This document shows, in pieces, positions 34,001 to 43,598 of a stretch of DNA of 64,000 bases (its first letter is position 1; each line of letters opens with the position of its first letter). Position numbers and translations under genes: made by a program. This DNA is from a bacterium (GTDB lineage: Bacteria > Bacillota > Clostridia > Lachnospirales > Lachnospiraceae). The stretch spans positions 100,642-164,641 of the forward strand of contig JAUNRX010000001.1 in NCBI GenBank assembly GCA_030539495.1. Reading direction: 5' to 3'. The notes under the pieces were generated by a model. The model was not told the DNA's origin. It ran no database searches and worked only from the letters and a program-made list of their open reading frames with translations.

Positions 34001-36058
34001 ATGAAGCAAAAGGTTAAATTGAACGGTGCCTTAAAGACATACCTAAGATGGCCGATTTATCTTTCAATCATATTACTTGCGATGACAGTAAGTATATTTA
34101 TGGTAGACACAGAAGCCGGCATTATTATGTCAATATATTTAGGCATTTATATACTGTTCACAGTTGTTATTTATTATAGAAAACGCTCCACGATCCTACG
34201 CGAAATAGTTCAGTATGCTACGACTTATAATTGTGTCCAAAACAAATTAGTAAAACAGATGATCATACCATATGGAGTACTAGATTGTGAAGGGCATTTA
34301 TTGTGGGGAAATGATGAGTTCCTAGATATTATACAAGATGAGAAATCAGCAAAACGAGGAATTACAAATATATTTCCGGAAGTATATCCTGGAATGTTCC
34401 CAAGCAGTGAAATGGACGTAGAGAGACATATTTCGTTAGGTGATAAGGATTACAAAATCGTAATACGAAGAGTAATCGCAATGGGGGCAGCCGGTCAGGA
34501 GTATGTAGAAGAGACGGATAGTGAAGGTTCAGAAGAATATGACGTGATCTATAGCATTTATTTAATGGATGAGACAGAGATTAATACCTGTATCCGAGAG
34601 AATAAAGAGCAACGTCTTATTATTGGACTTCTATATATTGATAACTATGAAGAGGCTCTTGAGAGCATTGATGAGGTTAGAAGATCATTACTTATTGCAT
34701 TGGTTGATCGTAAGATTAACAAGCAAATGCAAAGTATTGATGCAATTATTAAGAAGCTTGAAAAAGATAAATATATCGTTATCTTTAAGCAGAAGTATCT
34801 GCCACAACTTCAGAATTCAAGGTTCTCCTTGTTGGATGAAGTTCGTGCCGTTAATATCGGAAATGATATGGCCGTAACATTAAGTATGGGCCTTGGTGTA
34901 AATGCAGAGACTTATTTAAAAGGCTACGAAAGTGCAAGAGCAGCAATTGATCTTGCATTAGGTAGAGGTGGTGACCAGGTAGTAATTAAGGATGGAGATA
35001 AGATCCTTTATTATGGTGGCCGTAGTATGCAGGTAGAGAAGAATACACGCGTAAAGGCTCGTGTAAAGGCCCATGCCCTAAAAGAATTAGTAGAAGCAAA
35101 AGATAATATCGTAATCATGGGGCATGCTATAGGTGATGTGGATTCCTTTGGTGCAGCCATCGGTATTTATCGAATTGCAAAGACGTTAAATAAGAGAGCA
35201 TATATCGTTATTAATGAGGTTACTAAGAGTGTTAGACCTTTAAAGGACCGTTTTATGGATAATCCTGAGTATGAAGAGGATATGTTCTTAAATAGCACTA
35301 AGGCTCTTGAGGTGACTAATGAGAACACATTATTAGTTGTGGTGGATGTCAATCGTCCATCCTATACAGAATGTCCTGAGTTGTTAGGTATGACACCAAC
35401 CATCGTAATTCTTGATCATCATCGACAAACAGGTGAGGTTGTTAAGAATGCGGTGTTAAGTTATATTGAGCCATATGCGTCCTCTACTTGTGAGATGGTA
35501 GCAGAAATTCTTCAATATATTGAAGAGGGACTTAAATTAAAGCCATTAGAAGCAGATGCAATGTATTCAGGTATGATTATTGATACGAATAACTTCTTAA
35601 TGAAGACTGGGGTTCGTACCTTTGAGGCTGCAGCATTCCTAAGAAGAAGCGGTGCAGATGTTACGCGAGTAAGAAAATCATTTAGAAGTGATATGAATGA
35701 ATATGTGAAGAAAGCAGAAGCGCTTAGTAGTACAGAAGTATTTATGGATCATTATGCAATTGCAGTAAGTACTAGCGAGGGTGTTGACAGTCCAACTGTA
35801 TTAGCTGCGCAGGTTGCCAATGAGCTGCTTAGTATTACAGGAATTAAAGCTTCCTTTGTATTGGTAAATTATAATAACAAGATATACATTAGTGCTAGGT
35901 CGATTGATGAATTAAATGTTCAGATTGTAATGGAAAAGTTAGGCGGTGGCGGTCATATGACAGTTGCAGGTGCACAGCTTGAAAATTGTACGGTTGATCA
36001 GGCAAAACAAACGGTTAAAAATACACTAGAACAGATGAAACAGGAAGGAGAAATTTAA
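34001..36058 (+). CDS. gdpP: Cyclic-di-AMP phosphodiesterase GdpP
   Basis: A 685-residue protein with two membrane helices (about 12-60), a PAS-like domain, a degenerate GGDEF domain (about 170-320) and a DHH/DHHA1 phosphodiesterase. Catalytic motifs are [11 protein letters not shown] (His375, Asp379, Asp381), DHH at 472-474 and [10 protein letters not shown] near the end. It degrades c-di-AMP and so affects wall, potassium and sporulation control. The ATG at 34001 is 8 bases from TAGGAG; a GTG at 33995 is too close. It heads the conserved gdpP-rplI-dnaB operon. Confidence 0.93.
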   Translation: MKQKVKLNGALKTYLRWPIYLSIILLAMTVSIFMVDTEAGIIMSIYLGIYILFTVVIYYRKRSTILREIVQYATTYNCVQNKLVKQMIIPYGVLDCEGHLLWGNDEFLDIIQDEKSAKRGITNIFPEVYPGMFPSSEMDVERHISLGDKDYKIVIRRVIAMGAAGQEYVEETDSEGSEEYDVIYSIYLMDETEINTCIRENKEQRLIIGLLYIDNYEEALESIDEVRRSLLIALVDRKINKQMQSIDAIIKKLEKDKYIVIFKQKYLPQLQNSRFSLLDEVRAVNIGNDMAVTLSMGLGVNAETYLKGYESARAAIDLALGRGGDQVVIKDGDKILYYGGRSMQVEKNTRVKARVKAHALKELVEAKDNIVIMGHAIGDVDSFGAAIGIYRIAKTLNKRAYIVINEVTKSVRPLKDRFMDNPEYEEDMFLNSTKALEVTNENTLLVVVDVNRPSYTECPELLGMTPTIVILDHHRQTGEVVKNAVLSYIEPYASSTCEMVAEILQYIEEGLKLKPLEADAMYSGMIIDTNNFLMKTGVRTFEAAAFLRRSGADVTRVRKSFRSDMNEYVKKAEALSSTEVFMDHYAIAVSTSEGVDSPTVLAAQVANELLSITGIKASFVLVNYNNKIYISARSIDELNVQIVMEKLGGGGHMTVAGAQLENCTVDQAKQTVKNTLEQMKQEGEI

Positions 36059-36059
36059 A

Positions 36060-36506
36060 ATGGATATTATTTTACTTCAAGATGTAAAAACATTAGGAAA
36101 AAAAGGTGAACTGGTTCAAGTAAACGAAGGTTATGCTAGAAACTTTATCTTACCTAAAAAATTAGGAGTAGAGGCTACTGCTAAAAATAAAAATGATTTA
36201 AAACTTCAAAAGGCAAATGAAGAAAAGGTAAAACAAGAAATCTTAGAGCAAGCAAAACAATTTGCGGAAGAATTAAAAGATAAAGAAGTTCAAGTTAAGC
36301 TTAAAGCAGGTGATGGAGGAAGAACATTTGGTTCTATCTCTACAAAAGAAATCGCAACAGCTGCAAAAGCGCAGTTAGGTTATGATATCGATAAAAAGAA
36401 AATGGTACTAAAGGAGCCTATTAAGAGCATTGGAACTTATGTAATTACAATTAAGTTACATGCCAAGGTGAATGGCGAATTGCGTGTTAAGGTAATTGGC
36501 GCATAA
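36060..36506 (+). CDS. rplI: 50S ribosomal protein bL9
   Basis: A 148-residue L9 with the N-terminal signature ([20 protein letters not shown], then [11 protein letters not shown]), a long central helix and the C-terminal RNA-binding domain ([14 protein letters not shown]). It starts two bases after the gdpP stop, and its ribosome binding site lies within the gdpP end. The position between gdpP and dnaB is conserved in Firmicutes. Confidence 0.97.
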   Translation: MDIILLQDVKTLGKKGELVQVNEGYARNFILPKKLGVEATAKNKNDLKLQKANEEKVKQEILEQAKQFAEELKDKEVQVKLKAGDGGRTFGSISTKEIATAAKAQLGYDIDKKKMVLKEPIKSIGTYVITIKLHAKVNGELRVKVIGA

Positions 36507-36524
36507 GTAGGAGTGGAGTAATTC

Positions 36525-37889
36525 ATGGAAGAAGCATTAATTAAACGAGTGCTTCCTCATAGTATAGAAGCGGAGCGCTCAGTTATTGGTTCTATGATTA
36601 TGGATAAGGATGCGATTACAACAGCATCAGAAATCATTACTGGGGAAGACTTTTATCAAAATCAATTTGGTATCTTATATGATGCAATGCTGGAGTTATA
36701 TAATGAAGGGAAACCGGTTGATTTAGTAACATTACAAGATAAGATAAAAGAGAAGGATATTCCAGAAGAGTTATGTAGTATTGAATTCATCCGTGAGTTA
36801 ATAAGTTCAGTACCGACTTCTGCGAATGTTAAGTATTATGCTGGTATCGTTAAAGAGAAGGCAGTATTAAGACGTCTGATCAAGATTACAGAAGGTATCA
36901 GCAATGAAGCATATATGAGCAAGGAGAAGCTGGAAGTCATCTTAGAGAATGCAGAGAAGCAAGTATTTGATGTAGTTCAGAATCGAAGCACTGGTGACTT
37001 TACAAGTATTAAAGATGTAGTAATTCAGTCACTTGCTAGTATTGAGTCAGCAGCTCGTAATAAAGGTAGCGTAACAGGTGTTTCTACTGGGTTTTATGAT
37101 CTTGATTATAAGACTGCAGGTCTACAGCCATCGGATTTAATTATCGTTGCAGCCAGACCATCTATGGGTAAGACAGCCTTCGTACTTAATATTGCGGAGA
37201 ATGTTGCGGTTAAGAATGATACCACAACCGTTATATTCAGTCTGGAAATGAGTAAGGATCAGCTGGTAAAACGTATTATTGCCATGAATTCTAAGGTGGA
37301 TTCTCAGGCAATGCGTACAGGTGATCTTCAGGATGAAGACTGGTTAAAGATTGTGGAGAGTGCCAGAGACATTGGTAGTTCCAATCTTGTTATCGATGAT
37401 ACACCAAGTATTTCGGTACAGGAATTACGTTCTAAATGTCGTAAGCTCAAGTTAGAGAAAAACCTAGGATTGGTTATCATCGATTACCTTCAGCTTATGT
37501 CAGGCGGTAGCAAGAAAGCAGAATCCAAGCAACAAGAGGTATCTGAAATCTCAAGAAACTTAAAAGCAGTAGCCAGAGAGATTAATGCTCCTGTAATTGC
37601 ATTATCGCAGCTTAGCCGTGCGGTAGAACAGAGACCGGATAAACGCCCTATGATGTCGGATTTACGTGAATCTGGAGCCATTGAGCAGGATGCCGATGTT
37701 ATTATGTTTATTTATCGTGATGATTATTATAATAAAGAGTCAAAAGATGCAGGTGTATCTGAGATCATTATTGGTAAGCAGAGAAATGGTCCTACGGGAA
37801 CTGTTAAGTTAGCTTGGTTATCTCAATACACGAAATTTGCGAATTTGGATCGTAGCTATTATGACACTCATCAAGAGGATGAGGAGTAA
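36525..37889 (+). CDS. dnaB: Replicative DNA helicase DnaB
   Basis: The hexameric fork helicase (DnaC in Bacillus naming). The 454-residue protein has the N-terminal DnaB domain (PHSIEAERSVIGSMI), a linker, and the RecA-like ATPase with Walker A ARPSMGKTAF (about 210) and Walker B VIIDYLQLMSG, plus an arginine-finger region. It contains no intein. It ends the gdpP operon. Its likely loader, the DnaI-like ATPase, is encoded 7 kb away. Confidence 0.97.
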   Translation: MEEALIKRVLPHSIEAERSVIGSMIMDKDAITTASEIITGEDFYQNQFGILYDAMLELYNEGKPVDLVTLQDKIKEKDIPEELCSIEFIRELISSVPTSANVKYYAGIVKEKAVLRRLIKITEGISNEAYMSKEKLEVILENAEKQVFDVVQNRSTGDFTSIKDVVIQSLASIESAARNKGSVTGVSTGFYDLDYKTAGLQPSDLIIVAARPSMGKTAFVLNIAENVAVKNDTTTVIFSLEMSKDQLVKRIIAMNSKVDSQAMRTGDLQDEDWLKIVESARDIGSSNLVIDDTPSISVQELRSKCRKLKLEKNLGLVIIDYLQLMSGGSKKAESKQQEVSEISRNLKAVAREINAPVIALSQLSRAVEQRPDKRPMMSDLRESGAIEQDADVIMFIYRDDYYNKESKDAGVSEIIIGKQRNGPTGTVKLAWLSQYTKFANLDRSYYDTHQEDEE

Positions 37890-37900
37890 GATATTAGATA

Positions 37901-37940
37901 AAAAAGCAGAGTACATTTTGATAGGTACTCTGCTTTTTCT
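37901..37940 (+). terminator. Terminator of the gdpP-rplI-dnaB operon
   Basis: AAAAAGCAGAGTAC pairs perfectly with 37925-37938, with a 10-base loop and T-run. Confidence 0.9.
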
Positions 37941-38094
37941 ATACACAGAAATGTAATAAATACTCTAAATAAGTTCATAAATAATCTTAAGGGGAAATAC
38001 AAATTTTAGTTTATATTCTGAGTAATGCCGATATTTTATAGGTAAGTCATAAAGAAGCTGTCGACAACTTGTTGTAAATATGTGGAAAAGTTTA

Positions 38095-38122
38095 TTGCAA
38101 AAGAATACTCCTATGCTATAAT
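38095..38122 (+). promoter_or_regulatory. Promoter of the MerR-like gene
   Basis: TTGCAA at 38095-38100 and TATAAT at 38117-38122 with a 16-base spacer. Confidence 0.6.
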
Positions 38123-38150
38123 TATTAGTATGATAAAGGAGGTTGCCGGC

Positions 38151-38849
38151 ATGAGTGAGGGTAGTACATACGTGATATCACAGGTAGTCCAAAAGACTGG
38201 TTTAAAGTCACATACAATACGATACTGGGAAGAAGAATTAAAACTCGACATTCCTCGTAATAATATGGGGCATAGATATTATACGGATAAAGATATAAAG
38301 CTATTCTTACGGATTAAAGAGTTGAAAAGTAAAGGTTTTCAGTTAAAGGCAATCGCGTTGATGCTGCCGGATCTAGCCGAGATGGATGAACTTGATACAC
38401 AGGATATGACGCAACTTAAAGACGAGATGAACTCTAAGGTGATTCAGCTGAGAGAGAGCAAATATAAAGATAACTTTCAGAGTGAAGGGGGGGAGATCTT
38501 GGACAAGCAAGAAACCAATCCTGTTGTTGCAAATGAGGAGGATAATGAGGTTGTTATTGAAAAGACTCCTAGTGAGAAATTAGAACGTTTTCAGCAGGTA
38601 ATGACAAAAGTTATCGGTAATGCAATGAAGGCGAACAATGTTGAGATTACAGAAGCAATTAGTGAACATGTGACAGATAGCGTTATTAAGGAAATGGACT
38701 ATCTCTTTCGAATAAAAGAGGATCATGAGGAAGAGAGATTTAAGAAATTGGACGAGCTAATTCGTGACGTTCAGAAGAGTCGACAAGAGGTTGCGGCAAC
38801 CGTGCCTTCTAGGAAGAAAAAGAAAAAAGGTTTGTTTCGAAGATCATAG
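38151..38849 (+). CDS. MerR-type HTH protein with coiled coil and basic tail
   Basis: A 232-residue protein. Residues 7-75 form a MerR-type winged helix (VVQKTGLKSHTIRYWEEEL, GHRYYTDKDIKLFLRIKEL). The middle is acidic and helical; residues about 140-215 look like a coiled coil (EEERFKKLDELIRDVQKSRQ). The protein ends in RKKKKKGLFRRS, a basic patch that could touch membrane or DNA. RacA of Bacillus, a chromosome-anchoring protein, shares the HTH plus coiled-coil plan, but homology is not established. The ATG at 38151 follows AAAGGAGG. It stands alone. Confidence 0.75.
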   Translation: MSEGSTYVISQVVQKTGLKSHTIRYWEEELKLDIPRNNMGHRYYTDKDIKLFLRIKELKSKGFQLKAIALMLPDLAEMDELDTQDMTQLKDEMNSKVIQLRESKYKDNFQSEGGEILDKQETNPVVANEEDNEVVIEKTPSEKLERFQQVMTKVIGNAMKANNVEITEAISEHVTDSVIKEMDYLFRIKEDHEEERFKKLDELIRDVQKSRQEVAATVPSRKKKKKGLFRRS

Positions 38850-38921
38850 GTGTAATAGATTGGGAAGTATCATATGTTTATGTGGGATAGGGGAGCTTAT
38901 ATAGTTATACATATATAGTAG

Positions 38922-38950
38922 AAAAGGCACATCATTGAGATGTGCCTTTT
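38922..38950. terminator. Bidirectional terminator
   Basis: AAAAGGCACATC pairs perfectly with GATGTGCCTTTT around a 5-base loop, between convergent genes (MerR-like and ferredoxin). Confidence 0.9.
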
Positions 38951-38982
38951 ATCTATAATCTAATGATTATTTCATATTGAAA

Positions 38983-39150
38983 TTAACCTTCGATTGAACC
39001 TGTAGGGCAAGTTGCAGCACAAGCTCCGCAATCGATACATACATCAGCATCGATTTCGTAGTGAGCAGCGCCTTCAGAAATAGCTCCAACTGGACATTCT
39101 GCTTCACATGCTCCACAGCTTACACAACCATCATTAATTACGTGTGCCAT
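38983..39150 (-). CDS. 2[4Fe-4S] ferredoxin
   Basis: A 55-residue clostridial ferredoxin. The two clusters are formed by CVSCGACEAECP and CIDCGACAATCP, each a CX2CX2CX3CP motif, and the short pseudo-symmetric fold is complete (MAHVINDG at the start, TGSIEG at the end). It is a soluble low-potential electron carrier, and a plausible partner for hydrogenase, pyruvate:ferredoxin oxidoreductase and the Rnf complex encoded in this window. GGAGGAG precedes the ATG. Confidence 0.95.
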   Translation of the reverse strand: MAHVINDGCVSCGACEAECPVGAISEGAAHYEIDADVCIDCGACAATCPTGSIEG

Positions 39151-39270
39151 AATAACTTCTCCTCCTTCTTTTTAGTTTCTTATATTTTAATATAATTGGA
39201 ACGAGATTACAATAGATATCCCAATGTTTTTAATAACAAGATTATATTTCCATTTGTGTCACTTATTTCC

Positions 39271-39299
39271 TTGACTGCATAGGGGGATTGGAATATAAT
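39271..39299 (+). promoter_or_regulatory. Sigma-A promoter of the DUF1858 gene
   Basis: TTGACT at 39271-39276 and TATAAT at 39294-39299, spaced 17 bases. Confidence 0.75.
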
Positions 39300-39350
39300 A
39301 GATATATTTATAGACAATATGTAATAAAATAGTGCTAGGAGGAAGTTAAT

Positions 39351-39551
39351 ATGGCAAAGATATCTAAGGATATGATTATCGCTGAAATTATTCAAGTAGA
39401 CCAAGGTCTTATTCCAATTTTAATAGAAGCAGGGATGCACTGCTTAGGATGCCCATCCGCACAAGCAGAATCCCTTGAAGAAGCTGCTATGGTACATGGA
39501 ATTGATGCTGATCAATTGGTTAACGATTTAAATGCATACTTAGAAAAATAA
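39351..39551 (+). CDS. DUF1858 domain protein
   Basis: A 66-residue protein that is a single DUF1858 domain: an N-terminal helix-rich part, [18 protein letters not shown] with a CxxC pair, and a C-terminal NDLNAYLEK. The family is found alone or fused to hybrid-cluster and redox proteins; a role in metal or redox handling is suspected but unproven. AGGAGG precedes the ATG. It is divergent from the ferredoxin gene, which makes a redox role slightly more likely. Confidence 0.85.
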   Translation: MAKISKDMIIAEIIQVDQGLIPILIEAGMHCLGCPSAQAESLEEAAMVHGIDADQLVNDLNAYLEK

Positions 39552-39565
39552 ATAATAACATAAAT

Positions 39566-39598
39566 AAAAACCTATCAGTAAAGTTGATAGGTTTTTTA
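39566..39598. terminator. Bidirectional terminator between DUF1858 and mecA
   Basis: AAAAACCTATCA pairs with TGATAGGTTTTT around a 7-base loop, between convergent genes. Confidence 0.9.
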
Positions 39599-39626
39599 TT
39601 TATAAAGATATTCATATCTTAAACAA

Positions 39627-40442
39627 TTACATTACGGATAATATTTGGACCGCATCTTCTTTTACAATCATATCAAAGTGTTCTTTATAATACGCAATCG
39701 TTGCATACGTACTGCGTTCTAATTTTCCGTACTCGGAAGTTAAATTACATATACGATTAAACTCTTGAGGTGTATAATCAGATTGGCTTAATACTAAGTA
39801 ATACGTATTGTTGGCTGTATTTTTATATAAGTCATTCTTACCTCGATATGATAACACAAGTTCTGCACTTACACGAATGACCTCTTCTAGTGAATTGAAT
39901 GAAAAGATTTTTAGGATCTTTTCTGCAGGTTTTATCTCTGCGGAAACAGTCTCTTTTTCATCGCTTTCTTTCGATGGTTCAATGTTAAGTGTTTCATCAA
40001 GCTTTGAATTGTCTGTATCAGTTGGCTTATCTTCTGATTTTTTATCGGAATCTAATTCTAATAAGTTATCAAGGTCTTGATAACTACTTAAAAGATCATT
40101 ATCAAATCCTAACTCATCATCATCATTTTCATCAAACTCATCCGAGTCAGAGAAATTAGGAGAAAACTTGGAGAAACGAGTATCTAACTCATCAGGGTCT
40201 TCCACCTTTGTTACCACTAGGATTAGAGTTTCAGGAGAAACAGGGATTGCTTCAATCATTAATGGAATATCGTCTGCTTCAAAGCCGAATTCGAAAGCTG
40301 CTTGCTGCATCATATCACGAAATAGTAATTTAGCCTTCTCTGTACCATATGCAAGTTCACTTATTCTGAGTTGTCTGTCAACCAGATCATCTTTGTTAAG
40401 GGTACAACGAATCTGATTCTCGTTTATTTTTTCAATTTTCAT
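39627..40442 (-). CDS. mecA: Adaptor protein MecA
   Basis: MecA adaptors deliver substrates to the ClpCP protease, for example competence and sporulation regulators. The 271-residue protein has an N-terminal substrate-binding domain (MKIEKINENQIRCTLNKDDL, FRDMMQQAAFEFGF), a long acidic Asp/Ser/Glu linker (about 90-165) and a C-terminal ClpC-binding domain (KIFSFNSLEEVIRVSAEL, LVLSQSDYTPQEFNRIC). AGAAAGGATG precedes the ATG. The linker is longer than in Bacillus MecA. Confidence 0.92.
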   Translation of the reverse strand: MKIEKINENQIRCTLNKDDLVDRQLRISELAYGTEKAKLLFRDMMQQAAFEFGFEADDIPLMIEAIPVSPETLILVVTKVEDPDELDTRFSKFSPNFSDSDEFDENDDDELGFDNDLLSSYQDLDNLLELDSDKKSEDKPTDTDNSKLDETLNIEPSKESDEKETVSAEIKPAEKILKIFSFNSLEEVIRVSAELVLSYRGKNDLYKNTANNTYYLVLSQSDYTPQEFNRICNLTSEYGKLERSTYATIAYYKEHFDMIVKEDAVQILSVM

Positions 40443-41165
40443 AGAATCACATCCTTTCTAATCGCTAAATTCTAATTGGATTTCTTATTTATATTACTAG
40501 TTTAAAGAGTTTTGTGCTTAGGTTAGATTTTAGAAGCTATAGTATATAGTATATGCTAAAACCTTAGTTATATTGTGAAACGTCATAATTAACATAAAAA
40601 ATGAAATAATGGCGAAACCACAGTTTGTTTTGTGCTTAAAGTATAAGTGAAAATCTTGGTAAAGTCAATATTAGCATCTGTAATTTTGGAACAATAAAGA
40701 TAGAATAATTGGATAATTATGTTTAAGTGATACAAGTTGTACTATAGAAATTATATAACTCTAGAGTGACAAATATTCCTGTGAAATGATCGAAATAAAA
40801 AATAAATGCAATAAGTATTATACTATTATATGAATGAAAAACAGGTTGGTGATTAGGAGGAGACAAAACTACTAAAACCACGAAAATACTTTACAAAGAG
40901 ATATAAGAAACGATACAATGATATAAACTCTTAATGCCATAGTCTTGATCACTGAAGTGCGGTAAAGCAAGATTATAGGAAAAAGAGTATAGAATGGACA
41001 GTGGTATGGAAGGATATCAATATTGTAATGAAAATAAGGAAGATATGACATATTAACAGTAGAAATAATCTTTGTATTCAGACAGATATTGTATTCAGAC
41101 CGAGTTTGTTTTATATTATTATGTGACGCAATTTTAATGTCATAAAGATAAAGAAAGTGATTTAT
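40443..41165 (+). other. 723-base gene-free region between mecA and the PBP gene
   Basis: The stretch is AT-rich and holds no credible reading frame; a ribosome-binding-site-like AGGAGGAG at about 40856 has no start codon after it. Near its end lie two direct copies of TTGTATTCAGAC (41072-41083 and 41089-41100) and a sigma-A-like promoter for the PBP gene: TTGTAT 41089-41094, 17 bases, TATATT 41112-41117. I see nothing else definable. Confidence 0.5.
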
Positions 41166-43544
41166 ATGGGAAAAGAAGAAAAGAAGAAGAAAAAGAAAAA
41201 GGCAGTTAGTCCTCGAAGACGAAGAATTAAATTAGCCTTTAAGATTTTTATCCTTGTGTTTTTATTGCTTATTTTAGTCGCTGGCATTGTATTTTATTTC
41301 AAATATGGAAAAGACATTTTCAGACTCCAGTCTGAGGCGAAGGATATTGTAGCCCAAAGTTCAGAAGAGACATTTAAGATGGACCAGACGAGTTTTGTCT
41401 ATGACAGCAAAGGTGAAGTAATTGCCAAGCTAAAAGGTTCTAAGGATATTAACTATGTATCAATCAATGATATTCCTAAGTATGCCAGAGAAGCAGTTAT
41501 TTCGATCGAGGATAAATCATTTGCCAGTCATGGTGGAATTGACATTTCTGCCAATATTAGAGCTGTTGTAGCCTTGGTTAAGAATAAGGGTGAAATTAAA
41601 CAGGGTGCCAGTACAATAACACAGCAGCTTGCTCGTAATATGTTTTTAACATTTGACCAGACGTGGCAGAGAAAGGTAAAAGAAATATTTGTAGCTGTTG
41701 AGTTAGAGAAGAAGTATACCAAGATGCAGATTTTAGAGTATTATTTAAATAATATTTACTTTGCAAATGGGTATTATGGAATTCAGTCAGCAAGCAGGGG
41801 ATATTTTAGTAAAGATATTAATGAACTAAGTTTATCTCAGATTACATTTTTATTATCAATTCCAAATAATCCAACGTTGTATAATCCGGTTGAAAAAATG
41901 GAGAATACATTAAAGCGTCGTGATCGTATTTTGGATCAAATGCTTGCAGATGGAAAGATTTCTGAAAAAGAGTGTAATGATGCTAAGAATGAAAAGATCA
42001 AACTAAAAAGAGAAAAAATCGAGAAACAGACATATGTTGATAGCTTTGTGTTATTCTGTGCGACGGAATCCTTGATGGAAGCCAACGGTTTTGAATTTAA
42101 ATATAAGTTTGATTCTGATGATGAAAAAGATACGTATGATAAAGAGTATAGTGAGCAGTATTCTCAATGCCAGCAAGACCTATATTCCAAAGGATATAAT
42201 ATTTATACATCCATTGATACGGATAAGCAGGGAAAACTGCAAGAGACGTTGGATGATAAATTAAGTAACTTTACTGATGTTACAGAGGATGGCATTTACA
42301 AGATGCAGGGATCGGCTGTATGTATTGATAATAGCACTGGGCGTGTAGTTGCGATTGTTGGAGGAAGAGAGCAGAAAGATGTTACTTCCTATCTAAATCG
42401 TGGATATCAAAGTTACCGTCAGCCAGGTAGTACAATTAAGCCGTTAATTGATTATCTTCCGGCATTACAGAGTGGATATACTGCAGATTCCATAGTAGTA
42501 GATAAGAAAATTCCTGATGGTCCAAGTAATAGTGATGGAAGATATTTAGGTAGTATTACAATTCGAACAGCAGTTGAGAAATCACGTAATACAGTAGCAT
42601 ATCAATTATTTGATAAACTTAATCCATATGTATGTATGAGTAATTTATACAATATGGAGTTTAAAAAATTAGATAAGAGTGATTACCTTAATACAGCAAG
42701 TATTGGTGGATTTACAAATGGTGTTAGTCCATTAGAGATGGCATCTGGTTTTGCAACTATTGAGAATGATGGAAAGTTCCGTAAGCCAACTTGTATTATT
42801 AAGATTGTAGATTATGATAATAATGAAATCGTAAGTGATACCGTAAAAGAAAAACAAGTATATCAGACAAATGCATGCTATGAGATGACAGACATTTTAG
42901 AGGGTGTATTAACAAGAGGTACTGGTAGAGGTTACTCATTAAAGAATATGTCTAGTGCCGGTAAGACAGGTACGACAAATGGAAATAAAGATGGATGGTT
43001 TGTTGGATATACTCCATACTATACAACAAGCGTATGGGTTGGATATGATATACCAAAACAACTTAGCGGATTAGCTGGTGGTTCTTATCCACTTTATATC
43101 TGGAATAAATTTATGAATGAAATTCATGAGGGATTAGAAAATGTACCATTCCCTGAATATCATAGTTCAGAAACTAAGAAGGATACAGAAGAGACAGAAG
43201 AACCGGAAGAGACATTGGAACCTACTGAGGAAGTGGAACCTACAGAGGAGCCAGAATCAACGGAAGAGCCAGATGTAACAATTGAACCGACGCAACCGGC
43301 TGATGTAGAGGATGACCAAAGTGGTAATAATCAAGATGATGATAATTCAGATCAAGATGATGTAGTTAGTCCACCAACAGAGGAGCCAGTAAAGACTACA
43401 AAGCCAACAATTGCTCCAACAGTGAAGCCAACAAAAGCACCATCTACACAAGCTCCATCAGATAATGATGAAGATGATACTTCTGGAGATTCTGCTAAGG
43501 ATCCAAATGTGAATCAAGGGACGAATCCAGATACTAATCAATAG
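41166..43544 (+). CDS. Class A penicillin-binding protein (PBP1A type)
   Basis: A bifunctional peptidoglycan synthase of 792 residues. A very basic N-terminus and a membrane helix (about 22-47) are followed by a GT51 glycosyltransferase (EDKSFASHGGID, GASTITQQLARN) and a transpeptidase with STIK (Ser422), SRN and KTG (AGKTGTTNG). The last ~120 residues are low complexity: Glu/Pro/Thr, then PTVKPTKAPS, then acidic Asp/Asn. The ATG at 41166 follows AGAAAGTG; GTG at 41157 is inside that site. It is a monocistronic wall synthesis gene. Confidence 0.94.
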   Translation: MGKEEKKKKKKKAVSPRRRRIKLAFKIFILVFLLLILVAGIVFYFKYGKDIFRLQSEAKDIVAQSSEETFKMDQTSFVYDSKGEVIAKLKGSKDINYVSINDIPKYAREAVISIEDKSFASHGGIDISANIRAVVALVKNKGEIKQGASTITQQLARNMFLTFDQTWQRKVKEIFVAVELEKKYTKMQILEYYLNNIYFANGYYGIQSASRGYFSKDINELSLSQITFLLSIPNNPTLYNPVEKMENTLKRRDRILDQMLADGKISEKECNDAKNEKIKLKREKIEKQTYVDSFVLFCATESLMEANGFEFKYKFDSDDEKDTYDKEYSEQYSQCQQDLYSKGYNIYTSIDTDKQGKLQETLDDKLSNFTDVTEDGIYKMQGSAVCIDNSTGRVVAIVGGREQKDVTSYLNRGYQSYRQPGSTIKPLIDYLPALQSGYTADSIVVDKKIPDGPSNSDGRYLGSITIRTAVEKSRNTVAYQLFDKLNPYVCMSNLYNMEFKKLDKSDYLNTASIGGFTNGVSPLEMASGFATIENDGKFRKPTCIIKIVDYDNNEIVSDTVKEKQVYQTNACYEMTDILEGVLTRGTGRGYSLKNMSSAGKTGTTNGNKDGWFVGYTPYYTTSVWVGYDIPKQLSGLAGGSYPLYIWNKFMNEIHEGLENVPFPEYHSSETKKDTEETEEPEETLEPTEEVEPTEEPESTEEPDVTIEPTQPADVEDDQSGNNQDDDNSDQDDVVSPPTEEPVKTTKPTIAPTVKPTKAPSTQAPSDNDEDDTSGDSAKDPNVNQGTNPDTNQ

Positions 43545-43559
43545 CATAGATTTATATAA

Positions 43560-43591
43560 TAAAAAAAACAGCGAAATCGCTGTTTTTTTTG
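43560..43591. terminator. Bidirectional terminator
   Basis: AAAAAAAACAGCG pairs with CGCTGTTTTTTTT around AAAT, between convergent PBP and PRPP synthetase genes. Confidence 0.9.
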
Positions 43592-43598
43592 TTATATA

